NCBI GenBank assembly: GCA_013306675.1 | Contig: JABLUY010000164.1 | Span: forward strand, 1-64,000 | DNA length: 64,000 nucleotides | Direction of reading: 5' to 3' | Source of the DNA: Thraustochytrium sp. TN22 | Taxonomy: Eukaryota > Sar > Bigyra > Thraustochytrida > Thraustochytriidae | Shown: piece after piece, positions 29,001-38,500 of the stretch | Layout: every line of letters starts with the position of its first letter | Position numbering within the stretch: position 1 is the stretch's first letter | The notes under the pieces: model-generated | Databases searched by the model: none | Seen by the model: only the letters and a program-made list of their open reading frames with translations | What the model was told of the DNA's origin: nothing | Program-made: the position numbers and the translations under genes

Positions 29001-29088
29001 TCAGCTTGCCACCACACGTCTCCCTCGCGGTGACAAGGTGCCCATGCTCAAGCAGACTGACATCAACCTCATCATCGGCGGTGGCTGA
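26035..29088 (+). CDS. EXOC6: SEC15/EXOC6, exocyst complex subunit
   Basis: The 1017-residue product is the Sec15 subunit of the exocyst, which tethers secretory vesicles to the plasma membrane, with the C-terminal part binding Rab GTPases. The N-terminal coiled coil carries VPTVRSVLERGWG and CNFHFGEFARGVDDI, as in animal EXOC6. LPIDVRKLRKGQF-like helices and the C-terminal QLPCEKFANLS to LIIGGG region fit the family. Two disordered inserts are specific to this lineage: a Gly/Ala-rich one at about 275-310 and one with an SPA triplet repeat at about 645-665, plus a Ser run near 730. The N terminus is Gly/Ala-rich. ATG 26035 is the first in frame. Confidence 0.92.
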   Translation: MEGAVAAGSGGPGAGGAARSGAGGAGGADGALGGDASVLVANLVGSDDAVVPTVRSVLERGWGEGFSRSLEDYVVQKEDELRGLCNFHFGEFARGVDDIAQLRRHSAELREQLSAMDRALQDKGAQVLEASGMLLRFYRIQRHLRVTRQELRRAASCVSLVQRARRQMAKRAYFEALQSIDLVREVIHGKDVHRLLNVDDGEEPLELSQQGDSRFSLALERWIPRVIGKIKLDVNEALMEWFVTARDRAGAVGARALELVRQDKLQLQQLQQPGGSLGGATGGAAAAPTGSNGAGGTGGANGTAGGRRSVKKASLRTRSSSDALLQWEHRDSVLQQGPDIAEMCLAAENVSLAPVYQYMDIQKYLGTQEEALEFYKENRLPQASLQSMLPIDVRKLRKGQFHQLAVPLLHKMTGFLVIEGVVSRSLGLLSPYEISAIWETMLDTLVPLVQDELRGHGTSGPADPSANLDLIRLLMDMATLLGRGGGAKSAASAADGVASHRTARMLDATRLVAACYDERLSVGRSLSDAAGATLQDLVATDNCAPYDMGAYRPGDPVRAAAEALLALTREHDRDDAAGDAKVQDEDAAIREQQQQQPKFSATVPKACAEVVACMNQAFQLSRQLGGSLVAHESQTPSPRSSGSRSPQRSASPASPASPASPATPTRSGVGVASRIRGSLSVSSAGGGNGKGRPSGKGGAEDGDGLALPPAPVPIKAQQAEAGEGSGNSGSSSSSTVDAATVSPQTAVQSAIEIASRALLMMYVRAQAVVLDTNTSPEVLCQWSANLEALHLARALWEAHARHLAKLDGDWSFQLPCEKFANLSHETQPRVVDALRDRVDAIMSSGAYDDWTPAEVPTQAHVFVSDAVRYLEVMLAPTSCLRLLPAAQRQVAQFTALIRIADGILDLLTGNEVDSINALSVHQVKLDLDLLRALAAKTDVPSQEVLLTLEQMVDLLRSGNLQDYLQPETRGKRYATLGPKMVRDALRKYRQLATTRLPRGDKVPMLKQTDINLIIGGG

Positions 29089-29561
29089 CTGACCGACTGA
29101 CTGCCTGAAATACATAAAAGGCCGGTGTGCTAACGTTTTGCCAGAGAGACAAGTCGAACGCCAGCCAGGGAGGAGACAATCGCCGAAGGAAGAAATGTCA
29201 AAGAGGCAAATGCTGCCCAATGCTCATGTAGAAGTAACGTAAAGCAAGAAGGTTGAAACGAGATGCAAGCGAACAAGAGTAGGCGACGGTCTCGTCCGGG
29301 TTGGTGCCCTTGTTGGGCTCCTTGCCGTTGAAGAAGTCCCTGAGCAGCTGCTGCACGCAAGGATGTGGATGCAGCCGCCGACGAGCACGACCTCGTCGAC
29401 CTCGCTGTTCTTGATCAGAGCTTCGGCTCCTGACGTTTTACGCAGTGCGAAAATGTGGTCCCGCACTCTGCGGACGTTCACTTCAATACGATACAAGGCA
29501 AGACAAGGCGTTTTCACGGTCAAGACACGAACGAGGAAGCAAAGTCAAACACGTGTCTACT
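29089..29561. other. Intergenic with an inverted BiP fragment
   Basis: This region lies between the convergent SEC15 and eS28 genes. A TGACTGACCGACTGACTG run follows the SEC15 stop. The middle holds the Hsp70 remnant annotated separately. Nothing else was recognised. Confidence 0.5.
29279..29418 (-). pseudogene. Inverted fragment of the BiP/Hsp70 gene
   Basis: On the minus strand, GAGGTCGACGAGGT, GTGCTCGTCGGCGGCT, GTGCAGCAGCTGCTCA and GACTTCTTCAACGGCAAG appear in the same order as in the BiP gene of this window (about 32250-32390). Translation gives [12 protein letters not shown] against [12 protein letters not shown], then shifts frame after a one-base loss, so it cannot continue the Hsp70 reading. 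About 140 bp are recognisable, roughly 90 percent identical by eye. It is a non-functional partial copy, oriented opposite to the intact gene 2.9 kb away. Confidence 0.85.
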
Positions 29562-30230
29562 TTAGCGCAGCCGCCGGGCCTCACGCTCCCACTCGAGCAG
29601 GGTAAGCACGTCGCCCTCCTTGACGGGGCCCTTGACGTTGCGAATAATGCTGCGAGGATCGTCGTCGAGGAACTCGACGCGAACCTGCGTCACGTTACCG
29701 GTGGCGCCGGTGCGGCTGAGCACGCGGGTCACGCGGGCCAGCATAACAGCCTGGGTAGCGGCAGCCGGGGCGTCAGCCTGTGCGCGCGGGAGGAGAAGCG
29801 TGTCTCTGTCAGTCAATCCCGTCCAAACCTGTGCTGTGTGTGTTCAAGCGGCGCGCGGTGGCCGTCCATCTCTCCGTGGCCGCGGCGCCCTTGGGCAGCT
29901 CGCTAGCTCCTCCTGGGGCGCTGCCGCACGACGCCGGCCCACGAGACGCGCCACCCGCGGCGCGCGCGCGTAGGTCAGGGCATGCCGCCTCGCAGCGAAG
30001 CTCCTCCCTGCGTCACGTCACGTCGCGTCTCGTCGCGTCGCGTCGCGTCGCATCGCGTCGCGGTTGGTCGCCGCCCGTGGCGGTCGCGCGGCGCCCCTCA
30101 TCCCATCCTCTCCTCCCTCCCGCCCTCGGCGCGGCGCGGCGCGGCGCGGCGCGGCTGCGGCTGCGACGCTGCGCGCGGCGGCCGCGCCCGCGCTGCGCGG
30201 CGCGGCGCGGCGCGCGACGTGACGTACCAT
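29562..30230 (-). CDS. RPS28: 40S ribosomal protein eS28 (RPS28)
   Basis: Two exons give a 72-residue protein: [12 protein letters not shown] then [17 protein letters not shown] and the conserved [17 protein letters not shown] and ending EREARRLR. Human RPS28 has 69 residues. Exon 1 contributes only the ATG (30230-30228), which is followed directly by a GTACGT donor. The intron is 29778-30227 (450 nt, phase 0) with acceptor GCGCACAG. An intron right after the start codon is common in ribosomal protein genes. The alternative, an unspliced start, would need a TTG codon. The gene is transcribed away from BiP, whose start lies 955 bp off. It acts in the small subunit near the mRNA exit site. Confidence 0.9.
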
Positions 30231-31064
30231 GGTGCTGGGGGCGAGTGCGGCACGGAGAAGGCGGGCGTCGCTGGCTGACTGCTGCTCCTCGCGCGGCCTC
30301 CCGTTCGCGCCGCCTGCTTGGCGCCCTGTCTCCGCGCGAGACGTGCGGCGGCGCGCGGCGGCCTATCGGGCGGCCTATCCGCGCTCTGCCATCCATCCCT
30401 GCACTGCCCCTGCGCGCGCCCCACTGGCGCCCCCGCCGGCGCCTTCCCGGCGGTGGGCGCGCGCCTCCCGCGCCACTGGCGGCCCGCCCCCCGCCTCCAC
30501 TGGCGGCCGCGCCCCCTCAGCCGCGCCAGTGGCGGCCCCCCGCGCGCGCGGCGATTTCCCGCGCGCACGTGGCGGCGAAGCCGCGGCTCCGCCGCGGCGG
30601 GCGCGAGGAAATCCTCGCGCGGGCACGGCTCGCTCGCGCGCGAGCGAGCTGCCACGTTGGCCGCCGAGGCGCCTTAAGCGCGCGGGGCCGGCGCGGCGCG
30701 GAGCAGGGCGGCGCCGGCGCGGCGCGCGCGGCGTAAGGCGCGCGGCGCGGGGGGACGCCTTCGCGAAGGACGCGCGCGGGGGACGCGCGCCAGGTGGGCC
30801 AGGGCCGCACTGGCAGGCGGTTAGCGGCCAGCGCGGGGCGGCAGTGGCGGCGGCGCGCGAAAGTCGGGAAGGGCGCGCAGCGGCCCTTCCACGCTGGCGC
30901 GCAAGTCGCCAGAAGCCCTTGCGGCCGCCGCGCCGCCGTTGGCACGGGCGAGTTCGGGTTACAGGCTGGAGCGCAGGCCGGATCTCGCGGCGGCCGGCGC
31001 GGCGCGGCGCGGCGCGGCGGCAGTCCCCGAACGAGCGCGGCGGCGGCACGCGGCGGCGCAGACA

Positions 31065-31102
<38 letters not shown>

Positions 31103-31185
31103 GCAGGCAGGCGGAGGCGAGGCCAGCGAGCGCAGCGGCCAGGCGGGAAGGTCGGCCAGCCAGCCAGCCCGGCGCCCCCGGGAGG
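30231..31185. promoter_or_regulatory. Divergent eS28-BiP region with repeated CCACTGGCG
   Basis: This region presumably contains both promoters and the BiP 5' UTR. The nonamer CCACTGGCG occurs at 30421, 30473 and 30497 and inverted at 30524, four perfect copies in about 110 bp, with looser copies up to about 30860. A CAGG tract lies at 31067-31112. No classic ER-stress element was recognised. Confidence 0.5.
31067..31112 (+). repeat. CAGG tetranucleotide tract
   Basis: Eleven or so CAGG units with one irregular unit, about 75 bp upstream of the BiP start codon and probably in its 5' UTR. CAGG-type tracts lie in the same orientation upstream of several other genes in this window. Confidence 0.9.
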
Positions 31186-31716
31186 ATGGCCAGGATGGGC
31201 TGGTACCGGTCGGTGGTGGCCGTGATGGCGGCCGTCGCGCTGGCCACGGCCGGCGTGGCGCGCGCGGACGAGGAGGCGAAGACCATCGTGGGCATCGACC
31301 TCGGCACGAGCACGTCGTGCGTGGGCGTGTACCACAACGGGCGCGTGGAGATTTTGGCCAACGACCAGGGTAACCGGATCACGCCCTCGTACGTGAGCTG
31401 GACGGAGACGGGCGAGCGGCTCGTGGGCGACTCGGCCAAGAACATGGCGTCGCTGCGGCCCGAGGCCACCGTGTACGATGTGAAGCGGCTCATCGGCCGC
31501 GACTTCAACTCCAAGGAGGTGCAGGCCGACAAGAAGCTGGTGCCGTACGAGATCATCAACAAGGGCGGCAAGCCGTTCGTGGAGGTCGAGATCAGCGGCG
31601 AGAAGAAGCAGTTCGCGCCCGAGGAGATCTCCGCCATGGTGCTGCAGAAGATGAAGGGCATCGCCGAGGGCTTCCTCGGCGAGGAGGTCAACCACGCCGT
31701 GGTGACCGTGCCGGCC

Positions 31717-31758
<42 letters not shown>

Positions 31759-33180
31759 ACCATCTCGGGCCTCAAGGTCGAGCGCATCATCAACGAGCCC
31801 ACGGCCGCGGCCATTGCCTACGGCCTGGACAAGCAGGACGCGGGCGAGATGACCGTGCTCGTCTTCGACCTCGGCGGCGGCACCTTCGACGTGACGCTCA
31901 TGACCATCGAGGGCGGCGTCTTTGAGGTCATGGCCACCAACGGCGACACCCACCTGGGTGGCGAGGACTTTGACCAGCGCGTCATGAAGTACTTCATCAA
32001 GCGCTTCAAGAAGGAGCACAACCAGGACATCAGCTCGGACAAGCGCGCCCTGCAGAAGCTGCGCCGCGAGGTCGAGCGCGTCAAGCGCGCTCTGTCCACG
32101 CAGCACCAGGCCCGCCTTGAGATCGAGGCGCTCGTGGACGGCATGGACTTCTCCGAGACGCTTACCCGCGCCCGCTTCGAGGAGCTCAACCTCGACCTCT
32201 TCAAGAAGACCCTCGTCCCCGTCGGCAAGGTGCTCCAGGACGCCGGCATCAAGAAGAACGAGGTCGACGAGGTTGTGCTCGTCGGCGGCTCCACCCGCAT
32301 CCCGCGCGTGCAGCAGCTGCTCAAGGACTTCTTCAACGGCAAGGAGCCCAACAAGGGCATCAACCCGGACGAGGCCGTCGCCTACGGCGCCGCCGTCCAG
32401 GGCGGTGTGCTCGGCGGCATGAACAAGAAGGACGAGCTCATCCTGCTCGACGTCGCGCCGCTCTCGCTCGGCATTGAGACCGTCGGCGGCGTCATGACCA
32501 AGCTCATCAACCGCAACTCCGTCATCCCTGCGCGCAAGTCCCAGACCTTCTCCACCTACTCGGACAACCAGCCGGCCGTCAGCATCCAGGTCTTCGAGGG
32601 CGAGCGCGCCATGACCAAGGACAACCACCCGCTCGGCAAGTTCGAGCTTACCGGCATCCCGCCCGCCCCGCGCGGCGTGCCCCAGATCGAGGTCACCTTC
32701 GCCGTCGACGCCAACTCCATTCTCAACGTCCAGGCCGAGGAGAAGGGCACCGGCAAGAAGGAGCAGATTGTCATTACCGCCGAGAAGGGTCGCCTCTCCG
32801 AGGAGGAGATCGAGCGCATGGTCCGCGAGGCCGAGGAGAACGCCGAGTCCGACAAGCTCCTCAAGGAGCGCATTGACCTCAAGAACTCCTTCGAGGGCCT
32901 GCTGTACTCTACCAAGGCCACGCTCAACGATGAGGACAAGGGCGTCCGCGACAAGCTCTCCGAGGACCAGGTCGAGGAGCTCGAGACCGCCATCTCCGAG
33001 AACATCGACTGGCTCGATGAGAACCAGGAGGCCGACCTCGAGGAGCTCAAGGAGAAGAAGGAGGAGTTCGAGCAGCTCGTCCAGCCCATCATGGCCTCCA
33101 TCTATCAGCAGGGCGGCGCTGGCGGCGCGGCCGACGACGACTTTGACGACGACGACTTCGATGACCATGATGAGCTCTAA
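31186..33180 (+). CDS. HSPA5: BiP/GRP78, ER lumenal Hsp70
   Basis: The 664-residue Hsp70 folds and holds proteins in the ER lumen and supports translocation and ER stress sensing. A signal peptide covers about residues 1-26 ([18 protein letters not shown], then DEEAK). ATPase-domain signatures are IGIDLGTS-like [23 protein letters not shown] and [16 protein letters not shown]; the linker [13 protein letters not shown] and substrate domain follow. It ends [10 protein letters not shown], giving an HDEL retention signal. The start at 31186 is chosen because it begins the signal peptide; the open frame upstream to 30229 is composition-driven. An inverted partial copy lies at 29279-29418. The gene shares a divergent promoter region with eS28. 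Confidence 0.97.
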
Positions 33181-33410
33181 TTGGTGAGCCCGTCTTTGTA
33201 CGCTCGCGAGTCGTTAGTTGATTTCATACCACCGAAAAACAAAAACAAAACATACAATGCCAGTGACGTGACGTAGTTCGTGCATCCTTGTGGGTGGAGC
33301 CGGGTTCTGTATTGGTTCCAGTGGAGTTCCGAGGCAAGGGGGGAAGGCCTCGTCATCTACAGGAAGCGCGCGAGCTCAAGGGCTCAAGCACCAATCAATT
33401 ACAGAGAACG

Positions 33411-35165
33411 ATGCTCGCGACGGTGCGCGCCAGCCTGCAGCGCCGTCGCCGCAGCGCTGCCGCTGCGACCGCCACCGCCGCCGACCCCAACGTCGCTGGC
33501 CGCACGACCACCGACGCCAGCGCGGCCATCGACTACCGCACCGTCAGCCTGCGCTTTCTCGTGCGCGTGCACGAGGACCTGCTTGCCAACGAGCTCGCCA
33601 AAGACACCTGCCTGGTCGTGGCGACCCGCCCTCTAGGCCAGCGCGTGCAAAAGGGCGAGACGCTCCGCCTGCAGCCTCGACCCGGACTCGGAACCGGCAC
33701 TGCCAGTGAGGCCGTCAGCAGCGAAGGCGAGCGCCTCGAGGTGGTCCTCGGCCACGACGTCGTGGAGAAGCCCCGCGACGAATGGAGCACCGAAGACGTC
33801 GCGGAGCACGTTGTGCGCGAGCGGGCGCGCGGGGTTCCAACAGAGAAGGCCAGCTTTCTCAACGCGGCGCCGCCAGAGGATGTCGGTGCCACATTTCAGG
33901 GACACTTCGTGAGTCATGTATGGCAGGCCTCGTTCGCGTGCCTCGTGGACAGTCTGCAGAGCCACTTCAAGGACACAGATCCGGGCGAGGTCTTCATTTG
34001 GCTTGATCTTCTATGCATCAACCAGCTCGATGCGGGCGGCGCCCTTTCCGAGCGGGCCCTCACCAGCGGCCTGCACAACGCCTTGCGGTCCTTTCACAGC
34101 ACGCTCGTCGTCCTGGACTGCTGGGACCAGCCCGCAGCGCTGCAGCGCACATGGTGTCTCTGGGAACTTGCTGGCGTCCCGCGGGGGTCCACGGTGGCTG
34201 TCTTCGCTCCCGGCGTCTCAGAGGTCTTCCTCGCGCAGCTCCTCCAGGACGCGGCCGACGTAGCTAGGGCACTTCCGGAGACGGTCCACGTCGACGAGGC
34301 GGCATGCAGCCGCCCCGCGGACAAGGCCATGCTTGACCGCGCCATCGAGGCGCTCCCCGGCGGGTCCGCGATGCTCGGTGTCCAACTCGCGAGCAGCATG
34401 AGGTCGTGGCTGGCGCGTCTGGTCATGGACGTGGTCGCTGCAGCTCCACGAGATGATCTGCAGCCTGGCGCTGACCTCGATTTCGGGCGTGCCCTCCGCG
34501 GAGCAGCCTTTCTGCTCGAGGATGGCGGCAGTCTGACGGAAGCTCTGCATGTCTATGAGGAGGCGCTCGCAAGGGCGACAGAGGCCTTCGGCCACCAGCA
34601 CCCCGACGTCGCGCTCGCGCTCGAGGGCGCCGCCGGGATTCACTGGATGCAGGGGCGCCTGGAGGAGGCGCTTCGCGTGCACGACGAGGCGCTACAGCTG
34701 AGGCGGTCGGTCCTTGGCCCGCTGCATCCTAGCGTGGCAACCTCCCTCGTGAGTATTGCCCGCGTCCACCACGCCCAGGACCGTCTGGACGAGGCGCTCA
34801 CATGCTACCAAGAGGCGCTCGAGATCATAGAGGGCGACCTCGGACCGCACCACCCCGAAGTTGCCACCATGCTCGTCACCGTCGCGGTGGTGCTCAAGGC
34901 GCAGGGCAGGCTCAGTGACGCGCTCGAATGCTCCGAGCGAGCACTCGAAATTCGCAGCGCTGCCCTCGGCGAGCGCCATGCGCTAGTAGCCAAGACCCTC
35001 GATGGGATTGCGAATCTCCACCGTGCGCAAGGCGACCTGGAGACCGCGGCGACTATCTTCGAAGAGGCTGCGGACATCTGGCGAGACGCGCTCGGTCCGG
35101 AACACTCCTTTACAAGGGGCGCTCTCGAGAGCTCCCGCTCCTGTCGGGCGCACTTGTTAGCCTGA
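33411..35165 (+). CDS. TIR-like domain protein with TPR repeats
   Basis: The product has 584 residues from ATG 33411 (upstream frame starts at TTG). Residues about 160-290 look TIR-like: FVSHVWQASFACLV, then FIWLDLLCINQ, LVVLDCWD, and RTWCLWEL, where E252 occupies the place of the catalytic glutamate of NAD-cleaving TIR domains. The C-terminal half (about 355-575) has at least five kinesin-light-chain-type TPR units of 42 residues, such as ALHVYEEALARATEAFGHQH, ALRVHDEALQLRRSVLG and ALEIRSAALGERHALVAKTL. The LCINQ string also recalls fungal HET domains, so the assignment is open. TIR-TPR proteins are known in algae and bacteria; a signalling or defence role is inference. The stop faces the APP1 gene stop across 89 bp. 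Confidence 0.75.
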   Translation: MLATVRASLQRRRRSAAAATATAADPNVAGRTTTDASAAIDYRTVSLRFLVRVHEDLLANELAKDTCLVVATRPLGQRVQKGETLRLQPRPGLGTGTASEAVSSEGERLEVVLGHDVVEKPRDEWSTEDVAEHVVRERARGVPTEKASFLNAAPPEDVGATFQGHFVSHVWQASFACLVDSLQSHFKDTDPGEVFIWLDLLCINQLDAGGALSERALTSGLHNALRSFHSTLVVLDCWDQPAALQRTWCLWELAGVPRGSTVAVFAPGVSEVFLAQLLQDAADVARALPETVHVDEAACSRPADKAMLDRAIEALPGGSAMLGVQLASSMRSWLARLVMDVVAAAPRDDLQPGADLDFGRALRGAAFLLEDGGSLTEALHVYEEALARATEAFGHQHPDVALALEGAAGIHWMQGRLEEALRVHDEALQLRRSVLGPLHPSVATSLVSIARVHHAQDRLDEALTCYQEALEIIEGDLGPHHPEVATMLVTVAVVLKAQGRLSDALECSERALEIRSAALGERHALVAKTLDGIANLHRAQGDLETAATIFEEAADIWRDALGPEHSFTRGALESSRSCRAHLLA

Positions 35166-35254
35166 GGCACAACCTGAGTTAGGCCTACAAAGAAAGAAAA
35201 AATGAGGATGAAGAAACTGATCATGGTTGAGAGGAGAATGACACGATGAGGCGT

Positions 35255-35541
35255 TCAGAGGCTAAAGGGAGAGGAAAACTTGAGCGCATCCACGATATTG
35301 GCCTTGGCCTTGGTGAGGGCGTCTGCCGGGTCGCTAATGAGCGCGCCCGGGAGCGACTCCGCGTTGTTGTTCTCTGCCGATGCCGGCTCCGAGGAGTTCG
35401 GCTCTGGCGAGGCTGCTTCGAGGGCGGCCGCCTCGGCCGGAGGCAGCCACGAAAATGGCGTGTGACCCGGCGGAATGGATGACAGCGAGAGCGTCGACGC
35501 GTTGCGAGCGTGCTGTGCGCCGGCCCGAGGAGACGATAAGA

Positions 35542-35576
<35 letters not shown>

Positions 35577-38500
35577 GTCTCTCCTTGGCCTTCGTCTTGC
35601 TCTTGCTCTTGCTCTTGCTTCTTCTCCTGTTCTTGCTCCTGCCAGGGTGATGCGCTGGCGACGCTCGAGTCCAGACCGAGCTCCACTTCGCCACGTTTGC
35701 CCTCGTGCACATCATCGTCCGCCATCATATCCACCTCTTCCAGGTCACCGGGCGACGGAAGGCTCTCCTCGCTGCTGGCGGGAGTCGCGTCTGGCTCAAT
35801 GGCGTCCATGGCTGGTGCGTTGACGTCGGTAAAGGGGTCTTCGCCGAGCCAAGAGAAGCTTGTATGGCCAGGCGGCAGCGCTAGGTCGCTGCTCAGCGGG
35901 GCAACGTGCTGCCATGCGCCCTCGTCGATGCGCGAGGTAGCAGAAGAAGATGAGGACGAAGCTCGCTTGGACCGCGCCTTGCCAGAGCGGCGGCGCTGGC
36001 TGTCTTTCTTGTTCTCGCCGCTCTCCTCGCCCGCCGTCGGGTACTGGATGATGTTGCTAATGAAGGAGAGGATGCTGGACCGGAAGGAGCCGCCGTGGTC
36101 GTCGCTGGCCTCTGCCCGGGTAGACCGCGCGCCGTCCATCGAGACCGAGGAGGCCGAGGCCGGGAGCTCCGGACGCCCCGGCAGGTACACCATGGCATTC
36201 CAGCGATGCAGCTTCACGCAGTAGACACCGTCGTCCTCGCGAAAGTCCTGCACGACGCCCAGGCCATAGGGTGTCACGACATGAGTGCCGTTCGGGACGC
36301 GCAGGCCGCCATGTGACATGCCGCCGCCGACGAGCAGGCGCGGTACATGGATGTAGGCCGTGCCGTAGGGAAGACGCACGACGAAGAAGCCGTCGGGCCG
36401 AATTTCCAGCACCTGGCCCACCCCATAGGCCTCGGTATCCACGGTGTCGCCCACACGCAGTCCGTGGGCCTCGTCGAGGGCGCTCAGATAGGTGCTCGAG
36501 GACTGGCCCGATGCCGCCGTGGCGAGCGAGTAGAGCGAGAGCAGGCTGTCGGAGTTCGGCAGCGACGGCGTGGCAGCTGCGCTGCCGTGCACGGAGCGCG
36601 TCCGCGTGAGGCCGAGGCGGCCGCCCTGCATGACGGAGAAGGGCAGCTTGAGGCGCTCCCAGTTCTTGGAGATGATCTCGCGCGCCTTTTGCAGCGGGCT
36701 CTGGTCCAAGCGCAGGAGCTTGGCGGCGCTTGCCGAGTCCTGCTTGGAGGTATCGACCAGGCTGACGCAGTCCGGGTTCACGTAGGCGCGCGCCGCCCAG
36801 AGGAGGCGAAGTTCCAGCATGCCCGAGTCGCGCACCTTGAGCACGAGGCCCTCGCCGTAAGGTGTCTTGACGACGGCGCCCGGCTCGATGGCGTTGTGCG
36901 TCTGCGCCGTGCGCACGCTATCTGTCTCGTCGCCACCGTCCGTGGGCGCGGCCTCGCGCGTAAAGAGCTTTTTCATGAGGCCGTAGAGCCGCCGCGGGTA
37001 CGAGCCCTCGCGCACCATGGCGCGCGCGCGCTCCTGGAAGAGCTTCTCGTTCCACATGAGCAGCGAGTCTTCCGTGATGTACGCGCTTGCGTTCATGGAT
37101 GGAATGGCGAGCTCGTAGATGTTGTCGTGCTCGCGAAAGATGAGCACGACCGCCACCCCGTAGGGCGTCTTGACGCGCGTGCCGATCTCCAGAATATCGT
37201 CCACGGGCGGCTTGCCCGAGGCGACTTGTGATGCCGGGGCCGATGCAGAGGCCGTTGGCGTGGCCACCTTCGTGGCGTCGAGGCTGAGGCTATGGCTGGC
37301 CCGACGCCGCGCCGGCGCTTCGGACGGGTCTGCATCGCCCGCGTCGGGCGGGGCAGCCGCGTCATCGGCGACATCCTCGTCCGAGTCACCGCCCTCTGCG
37401 GCCTCGTCCAGGGCGAAGACAATCTTGCCGCGCGCGTTCCGCAGAGGCTTTGTGGGCGTGGCATCGGCCAGGGCCGAGCGCGGGTGTTGCGGCGTCTCCA
37501 GCATGCTGTCAGACTTGATATGCGCCGCGGCCGTGGTCGCCTCAAGACCCGGGCGCTGCGTTGTTGCGGAGGTGGAATCGGTCGGCGACGGCGTGGAGCG
37601 CGCCTGCGCCGCGCGCTGTGGCGGGTGCGGAGTCGCGGGCAGCGAGCGGGCGCCTAGGAGCACGCCTTCGGACTTTGGCGCGCCCAGGCCGTAGAGCGAG
37701 GGGCGGCGCGGTGTGCCAGACTCCATGCTGGAGCGCTTGCGCAGGCCGAGGTGAGCCTGCTTGCCCGGATAGGTGATGGCGGGCGTGATGAAACCGGAGA
37801 ACGCATCGAGGTGCCTGGGTTTGTCGATCTTTTGTAGGGTTGCGGTCATGGCCTCGCGCACCGTATTGTCGCTAGGCGGCACGAGGTCCTCCGGCTTGGA
37901 AATGGCCGAGGAGGAGCGCGAGGTGCGGCCGCGCATGACGTCGACTACATTCTCGGCACGCGATGAGGTGGACCGCGGGCGGAAGAGGCGGCGCTGCACG
38001 TCTTGCACGGCGCGGTGGGAGCGGAAGAGGCCGTGCAGCTGCGTGTAGAGGCGCGCGCGGTTTGTGGACGGGCCGCTCGTGGCCCAGTCCAGGAGAACCT
38101 CATACACGCCGGTGGCGGAACGGTACGAGACGACGTAGCCTTTGCCGAACACCGTATACACCGTGGTGCCCTTGACAAACTCGCACTCGCCCGGAATGAG
38201 CCCTGGGCTCGGGAGGCCGGCGGCTTCGAGCGCGACGCCGGCGGCGCGGAGGTCCTCATTGATCTCGAGGCGGCGGATGTCGCGCTCGTAGGGGTCGGTC
38301 CAGGTGTGTCGGATGCGCTGGAAGTCCTCGTGCGCCGCGATAGCGACGCGCCAGAGGCCGGTGTAGCGAATGAGCCCCTGCTGCGCTGCGTCGAGCGCCG
38401 CGCGAACGTAGGTGCGGCAGAAGACGATGCCGCTCTGCTGCCAGCGCGTCTCCGAGACGCCCTCCTCGTAACCAAATGTGAACTCACGCGGCTGCACCTC

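Noticed and set aside
30517-33168. 883-codon open frame antisense to BiP
   Set aside because: Long antisense frames opposite Hsp70 genes are a known artefact of codon bias. The translation is Leu/Val/Asp-rich without domains, while the sense strand is a complete BiP.
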